A stretch of DNA of 64,000 nucleotides, from NCBI GenBank assembly GCA_036871055.1, contig CP141893.1, positions 2,728,001 to 2,792,000 of the forward strand, read 5' to 3'. Source of the DNA: Bisbaumannia sp015645095. GTDB lineage: Bacteria; Pseudomonadota; Gammaproteobacteria; Pseudomonadales; Halomonadaceae. The notes beneath the pieces are model-generated. The model made no database searches, was not told the origin of the DNA, and saw only the letters and a list, made by a program, of their open reading frames with translations. This document shows, piece after piece, positions 25,085 through 34,638 of this stretch; the stretch's first letter is position 1; every line of letters starts with the position of its first letter. The position numbers and the translations under genes are program-made.

Positions 25085-26749
25085 TCAGGCGGCACTCTTG
25101 TCGCCATCGCGCAGCTCACGGCGCAGCACCTTGCCCACCGGGGTCTTGGGCAGCTCGTCTCGGAATTCCACCGTCTTGGGCACCTTGTAGCCGGTGAGTT
25201 CCTGCTTGCACCAGGCACGCAGGGTCTCGGCGTCCAGGTCGGGATTCTTGCTGACCACGAACAGCTTGACCGCTTCACCGGTGTTGTCGTCGGGCACCCC
25301 CACCGCGGCCGCCTCGACGATATCCGGATGATGGGCCACCACGTCCTCCACCTCGTTGGGATAGACGTTGAAACCGGAGACCACGATCATGTCCTTCTTG
25401 CGGTCGACGATCTTCACGTAACCATCCTCCTGGAGCACGGCGATATCGCCGGTGCCGATCCAGCCCTCCTCGCTCAGCGTTTCGGCGGTCTCCTCGGGCA
25501 TGTTCCAGTAGCCCTTCATCACCTGGGGCCCCTGGACGCAGAGCTCGCCCGCCTCGCCGAAGGGCAGCGCCTGGCCATCGGCGTCCACCACCTTGACCCG
25601 GGTGCCGGCCACCGGCTTGCCGATGGTGCCGAGCTGGATGGCGTCCACCGGGTTGAAGGTGACGATGGGCGAGGTCTCGGTCATGCCGTAGCCCTCCGCC
25701 ACCGGGCAGCCGGTGACCTGCTCCCAGCGCTCGGCGGCGGCATGGGTCAGGGCCATGCCGCCGGAGATGGTCAGCTTGAGCTTGGAGAAGTCCAGGGCCT
25801 TGAAGTCGTCCCGGTTGCACAGGGCATTGAAGAGGGTATTGAGGCCGATAAAGGCGGTGAAGGGCATCCCCTTGAGGGACTTGATAAAGCCGTCCAGGTC
25901 GCGGGGGTTGGGGATCAGCACCGAGTGGTTGCCGGTCTCCACCAAAAAGAGGCAGTTCACCGTGAAGGTGTAGATATGGTAGACGGGCAGCGGCGCGATC
26001 ACCGTCTCGCACCCTTCGCCGAGGCCGGCACCGATGGCGGCCCGGGCCTGAAGCATATTGGCCACCAGGTTGCGATGGGTGAGCATGGCGCCCTTGGCGC
26101 GCCCGGTGGTGCCGCCGGTGTACTGCAGCACCGCCAGGTCATCCAGGTTCTGGTCCGCATCCTTGGACTGCTGGCCGGCGCCCTTGGCCAGCGCCTGGCG
26201 GAAGGGAATCGCCATGGGCAGGGAGTACTTGGGCACCAGTTTCTTGACGTACTTGACCACCGCATTGATCAGCAACCGCTTGGGGAAACCGTGCAGGTCG
26301 CCGAGTTCGGTGACCAGCACCTTCTTGATCTCGGTCTGGTCGAGGACCTTCTCCAGCTTGTCGGCCATGTTGGCCAGGATCAGGATCGCCTTGGCGCCGG
26401 AGTCCTTGAACTGGTGGGCCATCTCCCGCTCGGTGTAGAGGGGGTTGGTATTGACCACGACCAGGCCGGCGCGCATGGCACCGAACAGGGCCACCGGGAA
26501 CTGCAGCACATTGGGCAGCTGGATGGCGATGCGATCCCCCGGCACGAGGTCGGTCTCGTGCTGGATCCAGGCGGCGAAGTCCCGGGACAGCTTGTCGAGC
26601 TCGCCATAGGTCAGCACCTGCCCCATGCAGGAGAAGGCCGGCTTGTCGGCGAAGCGCTTCACCGAGGCGCGGAACACATCCATCACCGACTGGTAGTCGT
26701 CGAGGCCTTGCAGCTCCGGGCCGCTCAGGATGGGGGCGGTCTCACTCAT
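25085..26749 (-). CDS. fadD: Long-chain-fatty-acid-CoA ligase
   Basis: A 554-residue acyl-CoA synthetase that activates fatty acids for beta-oxidation and phospholipid recycling. The AMP-binding signature YTGGTTGRAKGAMLTHRN, the motif YGMTETSP and the hinge DRKKDMIVVSGFNVYP are intact; the C-terminal catalytic Lys is in PKTPVGKVLRR. The ATG at 26749 has GGAGA upstream; an earlier ATG at 26779 lacks one. The 190-bp gap upstream (26750-26939) presumably holds its promoter; I could not define one with confidence. Confidence 0.95.
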   Translation of the reverse strand: MSETAPILSGPELQGLDDYQSVMDVFRASVKRFADKPAFSCMGQVLTYGELDKLSRDFAAWIQHETDLVPGDRIAIQLPNVLQFPVALFGAMRAGLVVVNTNPLYTEREMAHQFKDSGAKAILILANMADKLEKVLDQTEIKKVLVTELGDLHGFPKRLLINAVVKYVKKLVPKYSLPMAIPFRQALAKGAGQQSKDADQNLDDLAVLQYTGGTTGRAKGAMLTHRNLVANMLQARAAIGAGLGEGCETVIAPLPVYHIYTFTVNCLFLVETGNHSVLIPNPRDLDGFIKSLKGMPFTAFIGLNTLFNALCNRDDFKALDFSKLKLTISGGMALTHAAAERWEQVTGCPVAEGYGMTETSPIVTFNPVDAIQLGTIGKPVAGTRVKVVDADGQALPFGEAGELCVQGPQVMKGYWNMPEETAETLSEEGWIGTGDIAVLQEDGYVKIVDRKKDMIVVSGFNVYPNEVEDVVAHHPDIVEAAAVGVPDDNTGEAVKLFVVSKNPDLDAETLRAWCKQELTGYKVPKTVEFRDELPKTPVGKVLRRELRDGDKSAA

Positions 26750-26939
26750 GGCGTATCTCCAGGTTGGCGGTCGACTCATGGGCCGACGCTTGTTATTGGC
26801 ACCGACCTACCTTATAACAGGGCCGACGGAGATGTAAAACGATCGATTGAAACTGTCGTTAGCCTCAATGCTCGATACCGTCGCCCCTTTCGTCCCTTCT
26901 CCCTCAAGACTATGGTTTATCGGCCATTTCGCAAGTGAC

Positions 26940-27731
26940 TCAGCTCTCGCCATCGCTCATGAAGCGCGCCTGGATCTCGCCATCCCGCCAGACCAGCAGC
27001 TCGCCGGGCGCCATGCGCACCCAGGCCTCGTTATGGGTCAGGGGCTCGGTGGCCAGCACCGAGACCACATCATCGGGGGTGGTGTGTTCGACGAAATCGA
27101 CGCACAGCTCCGCGTCCGACAGGGTCGCCTCGCCGAAGGGGGCGCGGCGGGTGATGTGGGCCAGCTTGGTGGAGCAGTAGGCGTAGAGGTAGTGGCCATC
27201 GGCGAGCAGCAGGTTGAAGACGCCGAGACCGCGCAGCCGCTCGCAGAGCGCGTGGAGCGCCTGCCACATGGCCCGGGGCTCCTCGGGAGGCTCCGGGAAG
27301 CGACGGCGCAGCTCGCCGAGCAGGAAGCAGAAGGCGTGTTCGCTGTCGGTGCCTCCCACCGGACGGTAGAAGCTCAACGGCAGGGCCTGCCAGTCGGCCA
27401 GCTGGCCATTATGGGCATAGCACCACTGACGGCCCCAGAGCTCCCGGGTGAAGGGGTGGGTATTGGCCAGGCAGATCTGCCCCACATTGGCCTGGCGAAT
27501 ATGGCTGATCACGATATGCGACTTGATCGGGTAGTCGCAGATCAACCGGGCGATGGGCGAGGCCACCGAGGGGCGGGGGTCGCGGAAATCCCGATAGCCT
27601 CCGGCCTCGTAGAAGGCGATGCCCCAGCCATCGCGATGGGGGCCGGTCCCCCCGCCCCGATGCAGGAAGCCGGTGAAGCTGAAACAGATATCGGTGGGCA
27701 CATTGGCACTCATGCCCAGCAACTCACACAT
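26940..27731 (-). CDS. yafJ: Class II glutamine amidotransferase (YafJ-like)
   Basis: A 263-residue protein starting MCELLGMSAN, with the nucleophilic Cys2 exposed after Met removal, as in Ntn glutamine amidotransferases. HRDGWGIAFY, SHIRQANVG and the YAHNGQLADW segment build the glutaminase pocket. No acceptor domain is fused, and the physiological substrate of YafJ proteins is not established. The start overlaps the end of the VWA gene by 8 bases, so the two are likely co-translated. Confidence 0.92.
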   Translation of the reverse strand: MCELLGMSANVPTDICFSFTGFLHRGGGTGPHRDGWGIAFYEAGGYRDFRDPRPSVASPIARLICDYPIKSHIVISHIRQANVGQICLANTHPFTRELWGRQWCYAHNGQLADWQALPLSFYRPVGGTDSEHAFCFLLGELRRRFPEPPEEPRAMWQALHALCERLRGLGVFNLLLADGHYLYAYCSTKLAHITRRAPFGEATLSDAELCVDFVEHTTPDDVVSVLATEPLTHNEAWVRMAPGELLVWRDGEIQARFMSDGES

Positions 27732-29511
27732 GGGGCTCCTCCCTCGGCCGCCGACGGGCCCGGCGGCGGGCGCCGCTCATGGCCACGATGATCACCAACA
27801 GGAACAACAGGGCGACCAGGCCACCCCAGAGACGCGGGTCGTCATGGTAACGTCGCCAGCCCTGCTCCACGGCCCGGGGCAGCTCGCGCAGCTGCGTCTC
27901 GATGCGTTCGGCGGTGGTGCGCGGCGCGGGCCCCGTCTCCCGGGGCTCCGTGGCCCCTTCCAGGGCCTCGCCGGCCAGGCTCTCGGAGGGCTCGAACGCC
28001 TCCAGGGCCAGGCGCGCGTCCGGATTGAGCAGCAACCGTGGCAGGTCCAGGCGCAGGGTCTCGCCCCGCCAGTCGATCTCGGCGCGCATCAGCAGCGGCA
28101 CGGCGGCATCGCCCTCCAGGGGCGGCAGCGGGATCCGCCACTGCCCTGGCTCACCGGTCTCGACGGCCAGGGCCTCGCCCAGCAGGAAGGCCTCGATGCG
28201 GGTATTGGCGTGGTCGAGATCGGGATGGCGGGCGGCGAGCTCGACCCGCTCCCCCGCGTCCCGAGCCTCGATGGCGGGCAGGACGTTCACCGCCTGGAGC
28301 CGCTGACGGCGCACGCCGTCGCGGCTGGCCTCCAGCACCAGCCGGGCATTGCCGGCCAGTTCCGCCCCGGGCAAACGGCCGACGAAGGCCGTGCCTTCCG
28401 GGCCCAGCTCGGTGGCCGCCAGGGCCTCGCCGCCGAGTCCCTGCAGGCGAGCCCGCACACGCCAGGTCGCGCTCTCCTCGGCGGAAAGCCGCTGCCCCTG
28501 GCTGACCAGCCAGGCCTCCAGGGGCAGGGGGAAGCCGGTATAGAGGGTCGCCGGCAGGGCCCCGTGGCGCAGCACCGGGTCGGCGTCCAGGTGCAACCGG
28601 CTGGCGTCTCCCAGCGCGCCCTCGATCCGCCATTCGCCGGGGAGGGGATCGTCGATACGCACCAGGTCGAAGTGGGATTCACTCAGCCACTCCAGTCCCT
28701 GCCCCGGCGCCTCGGCGTCATGACGGCCCCCCTCGGGGTCGACGATCACCAGCTCCTCGCCGGGCTCGCGCAGCAGCAGCGCCGAGATCCCTGCGACGCC
28801 GTCGTCCACCAGGAAACGCCCCGCCTCCAGGGGCAGCTGATCCACCGGGAAGAGGCGCTCGAGGATATCGAGGAAGGCCTGCAGCAGGCCATCGGCACTC
28901 TCGACCTGGGCCGCCAGGCCGCCACCCACCTGGGCCAGGCGCTCGGCCAGGGCCAGATCGGCCTCGGCGGAGAAGGCGATGGCGTGCAGGGTGACGCCCT
29001 CCTCGGCCAGGGCGGGGGCCAGCTCGTCCAGCAGCCGCTGCCGCGAGGCGGCATCCCGCTCGGCCTTGCCGCCCCCCGCCGGGGCCGGCAGGTCGACCAT
29101 GCCATCGGTGAACAGCACCAGTTGGCGAGGGCCATTGGCCGAGGCTTCGGCGGCATCCCGCACCGCCGCCTCGATATCGGTGTACTGCTCGTACTCCACC
29201 AGGCGCGGGCGCAGCGCCAGGGCCCGCTCCCGCCAGTCGGCATCCACCTCGGCCACCGGCAGGGCCTCGCTGACGGTTTCGCCGAACAGCCAGAGTCCGG
29301 CCCGGGAGCCGGCGGGCAGCAGGGCCGCCAGCAGCGTCAGGGCACTGGCGCTGAGCCGCTCGGGATCGTTATGGCGCATGCTGCCGGAGACGTCGAACAG
29401 CACCCGCACATCCTCCCGGGACTCCCGCTCCGGCACCGGTTCCGGCGCCTGGGCAGCCAGTCCCAGGGACCAGCAGAGTGCCGCCACACCCACCACCCAG
29501 ATCCCACGCAT
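27724..29511 (-). CDS. Membrane-anchored VWA-domain protein
   Basis: A 595-residue protein with a signal peptide (about residues 1-20), a von Willebrand A domain with an intact metal site (DVSGSM at 40-45 and FTDGMVD), a long beta-rich middle, and one C-terminal membrane helix (LWGGLVALLFLLVIIVAMSG) before a basic tail. It should be exported and anchored with most of its mass in the periplasm. It resembles the TIGR03503 group of uncharacterised proteins. AAGGAG precedes the start. It sits between a small membrane protein gene and yafJ. Confidence 0.8.
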   Translation of the reverse strand: MRGIWVVGVAALCWSLGLAAQAPEPVPERESREDVRVLFDVSGSMRHNDPERLSASALTLLAALLPAGSRAGLWLFGETVSEALPVAEVDADWRERALALRPRLVEYEQYTDIEAAVRDAAEASANGPRQLVLFTDGMVDLPAPAGGGKAERDAASRQRLLDELAPALAEEGVTLHAIAFSAEADLALAERLAQVGGGLAAQVESADGLLQAFLDILERLFPVDQLPLEAGRFLVDDGVAGISALLLREPGEELVIVDPEGGRHDAEAPGQGLEWLSESHFDLVRIDDPLPGEWRIEGALGDASRLHLDADPVLRHGALPATLYTGFPLPLEAWLVSQGQRLSAEESATWRVRARLQGLGGEALAATELGPEGTAFVGRLPGAELAGNARLVLEASRDGVRRQRLQAVNVLPAIEARDAGERVELAARHPDLDHANTRIEAFLLGEALAVETGEPGQWRIPLPPLEGDAAVPLLMRAEIDWRGETLRLDLPRLLLNPDARLALEAFEPSESLAGEALEGATEPRETGPAPRTTAERIETQLRELPRAVEQGWRRYHDDPRLWGGLVALLFLLVIIVAMSGARRRARRRPREEPHV

Positions 29512-29530
29512 CCCGTCTCCTTGGTTCGAT

Positions 29531-29947
29531 TCAGCCGATCTTCGGCTCCTGGCGCCGGGGCGCCGCCGACTCGGCGGGCTGCTCGGGCGCCTCGTCGGCG
29601 ATCGCCTCGCGACGCCCCAGGTGCCACAGCACGGCCCCGACGGCGATCCCCAGGATCACGCCCATGGCGAGCATCAGCAGGGCGCTGCGAAAGGCACCGC
29701 CCTCGCCCTGCAGGAAGGCGATGGCCGCCACCATGATGGCCGGCGCCACCCCGGTGTGAAGCTCCTCCTCCAGCAACGGCAGGCTGAAGCGCGCCGGCAT
29801 CCAGATGACCCCGGCCACCACGGCGGTGATCACCAGTCGCGGCAACCGCGGCAAAAAGCGAATTCCCAGGTAGCCAGTCACCAGCACCACCAGCGACAAT
29901 AGAACATAGACCAGCCACAACAGTGGCATCGAGTCGGAAATCAACAT
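29531..29947 (-). CDS. Small inner-membrane protein of unknown function
   Basis: 138 residues with about four hydrophobic segments and a charged, proline-containing C-terminal tail. I do not recognise the family. GAGAGAG lies just upstream of the start. It is the first gene of a unit with the VWA and YafJ genes (19-bp gap to the next gene) and is divergent from oligopeptidase B. A hairpin at 29962-29982 (8-bp stem GGCGTGCC/GGCACGCC) lies in the divergent gap. Confidence 0.75.
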   Translation of the reverse strand: MLISDSMPLLWLVYVLLSLVVLVTGYLGIRFLPRLPRLVITAVVAGVIWMPARFSLPLLEEELHTGVAPAIMVAAIAFLQGEGGAFRSALLMLAMGVILGIAVGAVLWHLGRREAIADEAPEQPAESAAPRRQEPKIG

Positions 29948-30019
29948 CTACTCTCTCCCGGGGCGTGCCCCTGTGGCACGCCATCTTTGGTGATCAGCGA
30001 CTATGGTACACCGCGACCT

Positions 30020-32116
30020 ATGAAAGCACAGCCGCCCGCGCCCCCCGTCGTCCGCTTCCGGCGTTCCGAGGATCCCCACTGGCACTGGCTCGAGGAGCGC
30101 GAGGCGCCCGAGGTCCGGGCCTTCCTGGAGGCCACCAATGCCCAGTGTGCGGCCTGGTTCACCCCCCTGGAGCCGCTGGTGGAGTCGCTCTACCGGGGGC
30201 ACCTGGCACGCCGCGAGCTGGCGGTGACCGGCCTGGCCACGCCCCTGGATCACTTCACCTACTGGAGCGAGACCGGCGCCGAGGCGGACTACCCGCGCTG
30301 GTGGCGCCACCCCAATGGCGAGCCCGAGGCCAAGGCCTGCTTCCTCGACCTGGAGGCCCGCGCCGCGCCCCACGACTTCCTGGAACTGGGCGATATGGCC
30401 CTCTCCCCGGACGAAACCTGGCTGGCCTGGAGCGAGGACACCAGCGGCGACGAACGTTTCACCCTCTACCTCCAGCGGCTGCCGGAGGGCGAGCCCAGGG
30501 CCCTGCTGGAGGAGATCGGCCCCGAACTGAGCTGGGCCGAGGATGGCCGGACCCTGCTGTTTACCCGCTACGACGCCACCCAGCGTCCGGACAGCATCTG
30601 GCGGCTGCGCCTCGATCTCGCCGACGCGACGCCGGCCATCGCCGAGGAGGCCCTGGTGCTGCGGGAGGAGGACCCGGAGTTCTGGCTGGGGCTGGGCAAG
30701 ACCCGCTCCCGGGCCTGGCTGGTGCTGGAGAGCGCCTCCAAGGACACCAGCGAGTGCCACCTGATTCCGGCGGCCGCCCCCGCCACGCCGCCGCGCTGCT
30801 TCCGCCCCCGGGAGAGCGGCGTGGAGTATGCCCTGGAGCACCGCCCGGGGACCTTCTATGTACTGCATAACCGCCAGGCGACCCACTTCCGGCTGGACAC
30901 CGTCGCCGAGGCAGAGGCCCTCGGGGAGTCGCCCCCGGCCTGGATGCCCCTGGTGGCCCATCGGGACGACCACACCCTGGAGGGGGCGGATGCCTTCGAC
31001 TGGGGACTGGTGATCACCGAACGAGACCATGACCAGGCCCAGGTGCGGCTGCGGGTCCTCGAGCTGGACGCCGATGACGGCATTCATCGCGATCGTTACC
31101 TGCCCCTGAAGGAAGCCCCCTGCAGCCTGATGCTGGGCGACATGCCCCACTTCGACAGTCGCCGGCTGCGCCTGCGAGAGGAGTCCTTCACCCTGCCGGT
31201 ACGCTGGCTGGAGCACGACCTGGACAGCGGCGAACGGCGCCTGCTCAAGGAACAGCCCATCCATGGCGACCTGCGCCCCGAGCAGCTCGCCTGCCGGCGC
31301 CTGTGGGCCGAAGGTCACGACGGCGAGCGCATCCCGGTCTCGGTGGTGGCCCGGGCCGACCGACTGGGCCAGGGGCCGCTGCCCACCCTGCTCTACGGTT
31401 ACGGCGCCTATGGCGAGGTGCTGGATCCCTGGTTTTCGGTGGCGCGCCTGGAGCTGCTGGCCCGGGGCGTGGCCTTCGCCGTGGCCCATGTGCGCGGCGG
31501 TGGCGACCGCGGCGAGCCCTGGTACCTGGCCGGCAAGCTGGAGCACAAGGCGAACAGCTTCCGCGACTTCCTGGCGGCCCGGGATGCCCTGGTCAGTCAG
31601 GGCATCAGCGACGAGGGACGCATCGCCGCCTATGGCGCCAGCGCCGGCGGCCTGCTGGTGGGAGCCAGCCTCAACCTGGCGCCGGAGGCCTTCTGCGCGG
31701 CGGTGCTGGACGTGCCCTTCGTCGACGTGCTGCGCACCATGGAGAACCCGGACCTGCCGCTGACCACCGCCGAATACACCGAGTGGGGCAATCCGGACGA
31801 GCCGGACGCCCGGCGACGCATCCGCGACTACTCGCCCCTGGACAACCTGGAGGATCGCCCCTACCCGGCGCTCTTCCTGCAGGGCAGCTGGCATGACACC
31901 CGGGTCCCCTACTGGGAGCCGGCCAAGCTCTATGCGCGCCTGACCGAGCAGGCCCTGGCCCGGGGCGAGACGCCGACCCGGGGGCCGCGGCCGATCCTCT
32001 TGCGCTGCGACCTGAGCGCCGGGCATGGCGGCGCCTCGGGACGCTTCAAGGCGTGGCGGGATAACGCCCGCCAGGACGCCTTTATCCTCTGGGCGCTGGG
32101 ACTGGCAGAAGCCTAA
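30020..32116 (+). CDS. ptrB: Oligopeptidase B-like S9 serine peptidase
   Basis: A 698-residue prolyl-oligopeptidase-fold enzyme: an N-terminal beta-propeller, then an alpha/beta hydrolase domain. The triad is Ser541 in YGASAGG, Asp626 in WHDTRVPYWEP and His669 in SAGHGGASGR. Oligopeptidase B cleaves small peptides after Arg or Lys in the cytoplasm; no signal peptide is seen. The ATG at 30020 matches the family N-terminus, although no strong binding site precedes it. Its stop codon overlaps that of the convergent ycgN by 3 bases. Confidence 0.93.
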   Translation: MKAQPPAPPVVRFRRSEDPHWHWLEEREAPEVRAFLEATNAQCAAWFTPLEPLVESLYRGHLARRELAVTGLATPLDHFTYWSETGAEADYPRWWRHPNGEPEAKACFLDLEARAAPHDFLELGDMALSPDETWLAWSEDTSGDERFTLYLQRLPEGEPRALLEEIGPELSWAEDGRTLLFTRYDATQRPDSIWRLRLDLADATPAIAEEALVLREEDPEFWLGLGKTRSRAWLVLESASKDTSECHLIPAAAPATPPRCFRPRESGVEYALEHRPGTFYVLHNRQATHFRLDTVAEAEALGESPPAWMPLVAHRDDHTLEGADAFDWGLVITERDHDQAQVRLRVLELDADDGIHRDRYLPLKEAPCSLMLGDMPHFDSRRLRLREESFTLPVRWLEHDLDSGERRLLKEQPIHGDLRPEQLACRRLWAEGHDGERIPVSVVARADRLGQGPLPTLLYGYGAYGEVLDPWFSVARLELLARGVAFAVAHVRGGGDRGEPWYLAGKLEHKANSFRDFLAARDALVSQGISDEGRIAAYGASAGGLLVGASLNLAPEAFCAAVLDVPFVDVLRTMENPDLPLTTAEYTEWGNPDEPDARRRIRDYSPLDNLEDRPYPALFLQGSWHDTRVPYWEPAKLYARLTEQALARGETPTRGPRPILLRCDLSAGHGGASGRFKAWRDNARQDAFILWALGLAEA

Positions 32117-32562
32117 TCGTCGATGGGCAGGACGGCGATGATATGGTCCTCGAGGTACTCCTCGGGAACCTCGCGCTGGGAGACCGCGAAGCTCGACACA
32201 TCGATGCCCTTGCGGCGCAGGCGCCGGTCGTCGCCGGCATTGAGGGGGTGCCAGGCGGCCAGCTTGCGCCCCTCGTAGAGGCGCCGGTAGGCGCAGGAGT
32301 GGGGCAGCCAGCGGAACTGCTCGACCCGCTCCAGGGTGAGCTGGGTACACCCCGGCACCCGGGCGAAGCGGTTAGCGTAGTCGCCACAACGACAGCTGGG
32401 GATATCCAGCAGCTCACAGGCCACGTTGAGCACCGCCACCTGGCCGGTCTCGGCATCCTCCAGCTTGAGCAGGCAGCACTGGCCGCAGCCGTCGCAGAGC
32501 GCCTCCCACTCCTCGGTGGTGAGCTCGTGCAGGGGATAGCGCTCCCAGAAACGTTCACGCAT
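32113..32562 (-). CDS. ycgN: YcgN family Cys-rich protein (UPF0260)
   Basis: 149 residues; the family pattern DGCGQCC near residue 25, CRCGDY and a later Cys in PHSCAYRRLYEG suggest an Fe-S or zinc site (the YkgJ/CxxCxxCC group). The cellular role is unknown. It is usually found beside ycgL and rnd, as here, and is transcribed in the same direction as those genes. Confidence 0.9.
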   Translation of the reverse strand: MRERFWERYPLHELTTEEWEALCDGCGQCCLLKLEDAETGQVAVLNVACELLDIPSCRCGDYANRFARVPGCTQLTLERVEQFRWLPHSCAYRRLYEGRKLAAWHPLNAGDDRRLRRKGIDVSSFAVSQREVPEEYLEDHIIAVLPIDD

Positions 32563-32579
32563 GGTCGTCTCGTCGCCGC

Positions 32580-32876
32580 TCAGTAGCGGGCCTCGGTGGG
32601 GGCCCGGTAGAGGTCGAGCATGTACTCTTCCCGGGCCGGCGGCAGCTGGAAGTAGTAGCCCTTGTCGCGGATGGCCGCCATTACGTCGGCGGCCTTGGCG
32701 CGGGCCAGGGGCTTCTCCTCGGTGAGGATCAGCGTCAGGGCCGGTTGGGGCTTGCCGAAACGCTCGAGCAGCGCCTCGGGCACCTCGGCCAGGCCACGGC
32801 GCTTGTCCACATAGAGGTACATCTCGTCACGGCGCGGGCTCTTGTAGATCTCGCACAGGATCTTGTCATCGGTCAT
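32580..32876 (-). CDS. ycgL: YcgL domain protein
   Basis: A 98-residue small protein matching the YcgL family (KSPRRDEMYLYV near the start, GYYFQLPP near residue 75). The fold is known in E. coli but the function is not. Its start overlaps the end of rnd by 4 bases (ATGA), showing translational coupling. Confidence 0.92.
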   Translation of the reverse strand: MTDDKILCEIYKSPRRDEMYLYVDKRRGLAEVPEALLERFGKPQPALTLILTEEKPLARAKAADVMAAIRDKGYYFQLPPAREEYMLDLYRAPTEARY

Positions 32877-34003
32877 GGGGTGACTACCTCGTCGAGGGCA
32901 TGGGTCAGGTCGGCGGCGAGGCGCTCGCCCCGCCAGCCACCGGGCAGCGGCAACGTGCCACCGTTCAGGTGAGCGGTGACCAGGGCCTCCAGGTCACGGC
33001 GCCGCAACAGCAGCTCCGGCGCCACGCCCAGGGCCTCGGCCTCCGCATTGACCACCCGCTTGAGGGCCTTGAGGCGCTTCTTGAAGGCCGGGCTGGTGGG
33101 CACCGGCAGGGCCGCGGGCAGTTCGGCCTCGTCACAGTGCTTGGCCGCCTTGACCAGGGCCAGCAGCTGGTCGCCGTCGCGCTTGATCTGGGCCGGCTTG
33201 AGCCCTTCCACCTGGGCCAGTTCATAACGGTTCTCCGGCATCCGCTCGGCGATGGCGAAGAGCAACTTGTCGTTGACCAGCCAGCCCCGGGGCAGGTTGC
33301 GATTCCGCGCCTCGCCCTCCCGCCAGATGGTCAGGCGGCGGTAGGCGTCGATCTGGCGCGGCGTGAGTTTCCACAGCTGGCGCTGACGCAGGTACCACTG
33401 GGCATCGTTATCGCCATTGCGTCCGGCCTGGGCCAGCAGGGTATCGCACTCCGCACGCAGCCAGTCCAGGCGGCCGGCGGCCTCCAGGGCGGCCTGCTGG
33501 CGTTGCCACACTTCGAGCAGGTAGACCACATCCAGGGCGGCATAGCTGAGCTGGGTCTCGGAGAGGGGCCGCGCCAGCCAGTCGGAGCGGGTCTCGTCCT
33601 TGGGCAGGCTCTCGTCGAGCCAGTGCGCCACCAGGCGCTGGTAGCCCATGGCGGGGTCCTCTCCCAGCAGCCCCTGGGCGACCTGGGTATCCACCAGGGG
33701 CGAGACCAGTACCTCGGCCCAGGTGGCCAGCACCTCCAGGTCCTCGCTGCTGGCATGCAAGAGCTTGACCGGCCCCTCGCCGAGCAGCCGCTTGAGCGCC
33801 GGGGTGGCGGCCACGGCCTGGGGGTCGATCAGATAGACCGCGCCGCCGGCATAGAGCTGCACCAGGGCCGGCACCGGGTAGAAGCTCGACTCGCGGAAGA
33901 ACTCGGTGTCCAACGCCAGGGTGTCGGCCCGGGCCAGGTCGGCGCAGGCGGCATCCAGGGCCTCGGGGGTATCGATCCAGCGAATCTCGGGGTCAGGGGA
34001 CAT
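32873..34003 (-). CDS. rnd: Ribonuclease D
   Basis: A 376-residue 3'-5' exoribonuclease involved in tRNA 3' maturation. The DEDD nuclease motifs are visible: ALDTEFFRESSFYP, VDTQVAQGLLG and LSYAALDVVYLLEVW; an HRDC domain follows around residues 205-290. I chose the ATG at 34003, with GGAAACC upstream; a TTG at 34015 would add four residues. It is the upstream member of the rnd-ycgL-ycgN set. Confidence 0.94.
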   Translation of the reverse strand: MSPDPEIRWIDTPEALDAACADLARADTLALDTEFFRESSFYPVPALVQLYAGGAVYLIDPQAVAATPALKRLLGEGPVKLLHASSEDLEVLATWAEVLVSPLVDTQVAQGLLGEDPAMGYQRLVAHWLDESLPKDETRSDWLARPLSETQLSYAALDVVYLLEVWQRQQAALEAAGRLDWLRAECDTLLAQAGRNGDNDAQWYLRQRQLWKLTPRQIDAYRRLTIWREGEARNRNLPRGWLVNDKLLFAIAERMPENRYELAQVEGLKPAQIKRDGDQLLALVKAAKHCDEAELPAALPVPTSPAFKKRLKALKRVVNAEAEALGVAPELLLRRRDLEALVTAHLNGGTLPLPGGWRGERLAADLTHALDEVVTP

Positions 34004-34032
34004 CTTGGTTTCCAAACTTGAAGGGGCCGGCG

Positions 34033-34638
34033 CTAGTCGCCGGCGAAGGGCTGGCGGCCCAGGAAGGCGCGGCTCAGGGTGCCGCCATCCACGTATTCCA
34101 GCTCACCACCCATGGGCACGCCGTAGGCCAGCCGCGACAGGCGAATCGGGCGCCCCTGCAGCTGGCTGGCGATGTAGTGGGCGGTGGCTTCGCCCTCGAC
34201 GGTGGGGTTGGTGGCCAGGATCAGCTCCTCGATGGGCTCCTCGGCGAGGCGCGCCTCGAGGCGATCGAGGCCGATATCCTCGGGGCCGATGCCATCCAGG
34301 GGCGAGAGGTGGCCATGCAGCACGAAATACTGTCCCTGGTACCCCCCGGCCTCCTCGATGGCCAGCATATCCGCCGGCGATTCCACCACACACAGCACCC
34401 GCTCGTCGCGGCGCGTACTGCGACACAGGGTGCACACCTCCTCCTCGGTGAGGGTACGGCAGCGACGGCAGTAGCCCACCGCCTCCAGCGCCTCGCCGAG
34501 CACGCCGGTGAGCCGACGCCCGCCCTCGCGATCACGTTCGAGCAGGTGCAACGCCATGCGCTGGGCGGTCTTGGGCCCGACGCCGGGCAGCACCCGCAGC
34601 GACTCCATCAGTCGCTCGACCAGGGGCGAGAAGCTCAT
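34033..34638 (-). CDS. recR: Recombination protein RecR
   Basis: 201 residues: an N-terminal helix-hairpin-helix (LPGVGPKTAQRMALHLL), a zinc finger with CRRC and CTLC, and a Toprim domain (VLCVVESPADMLAIE). RecR works with RecF and RecO to load RecA at gaps. Its ATG shares one base with the stop of ybaB. Confidence 0.97.
   Translation of the reverse strand: MSFSPLVERLMESLRVLPGVGPKTAQRMALHLLERDREGGRRLTGVLGEALEAVGYCRRCRTLTEEEVCTLCRSTRRDERVLCVVESPADMLAIEEAGGYQGQYFVLHGHLSPLDGIGPEDIGLDRLEARLAEEPIEELILATNPTVEGEATAHYIASQLQGRPIRLSRLAYGVPMGGELEYVDGGTLSRAFLGRQPFAGD

Noticed and set aside
29948..32350. An 800-codon open frame on the minus strand
   Set aside because: It is antisense to the well-supported oligopeptidase B gene and has shadow-type composition with no motifs.
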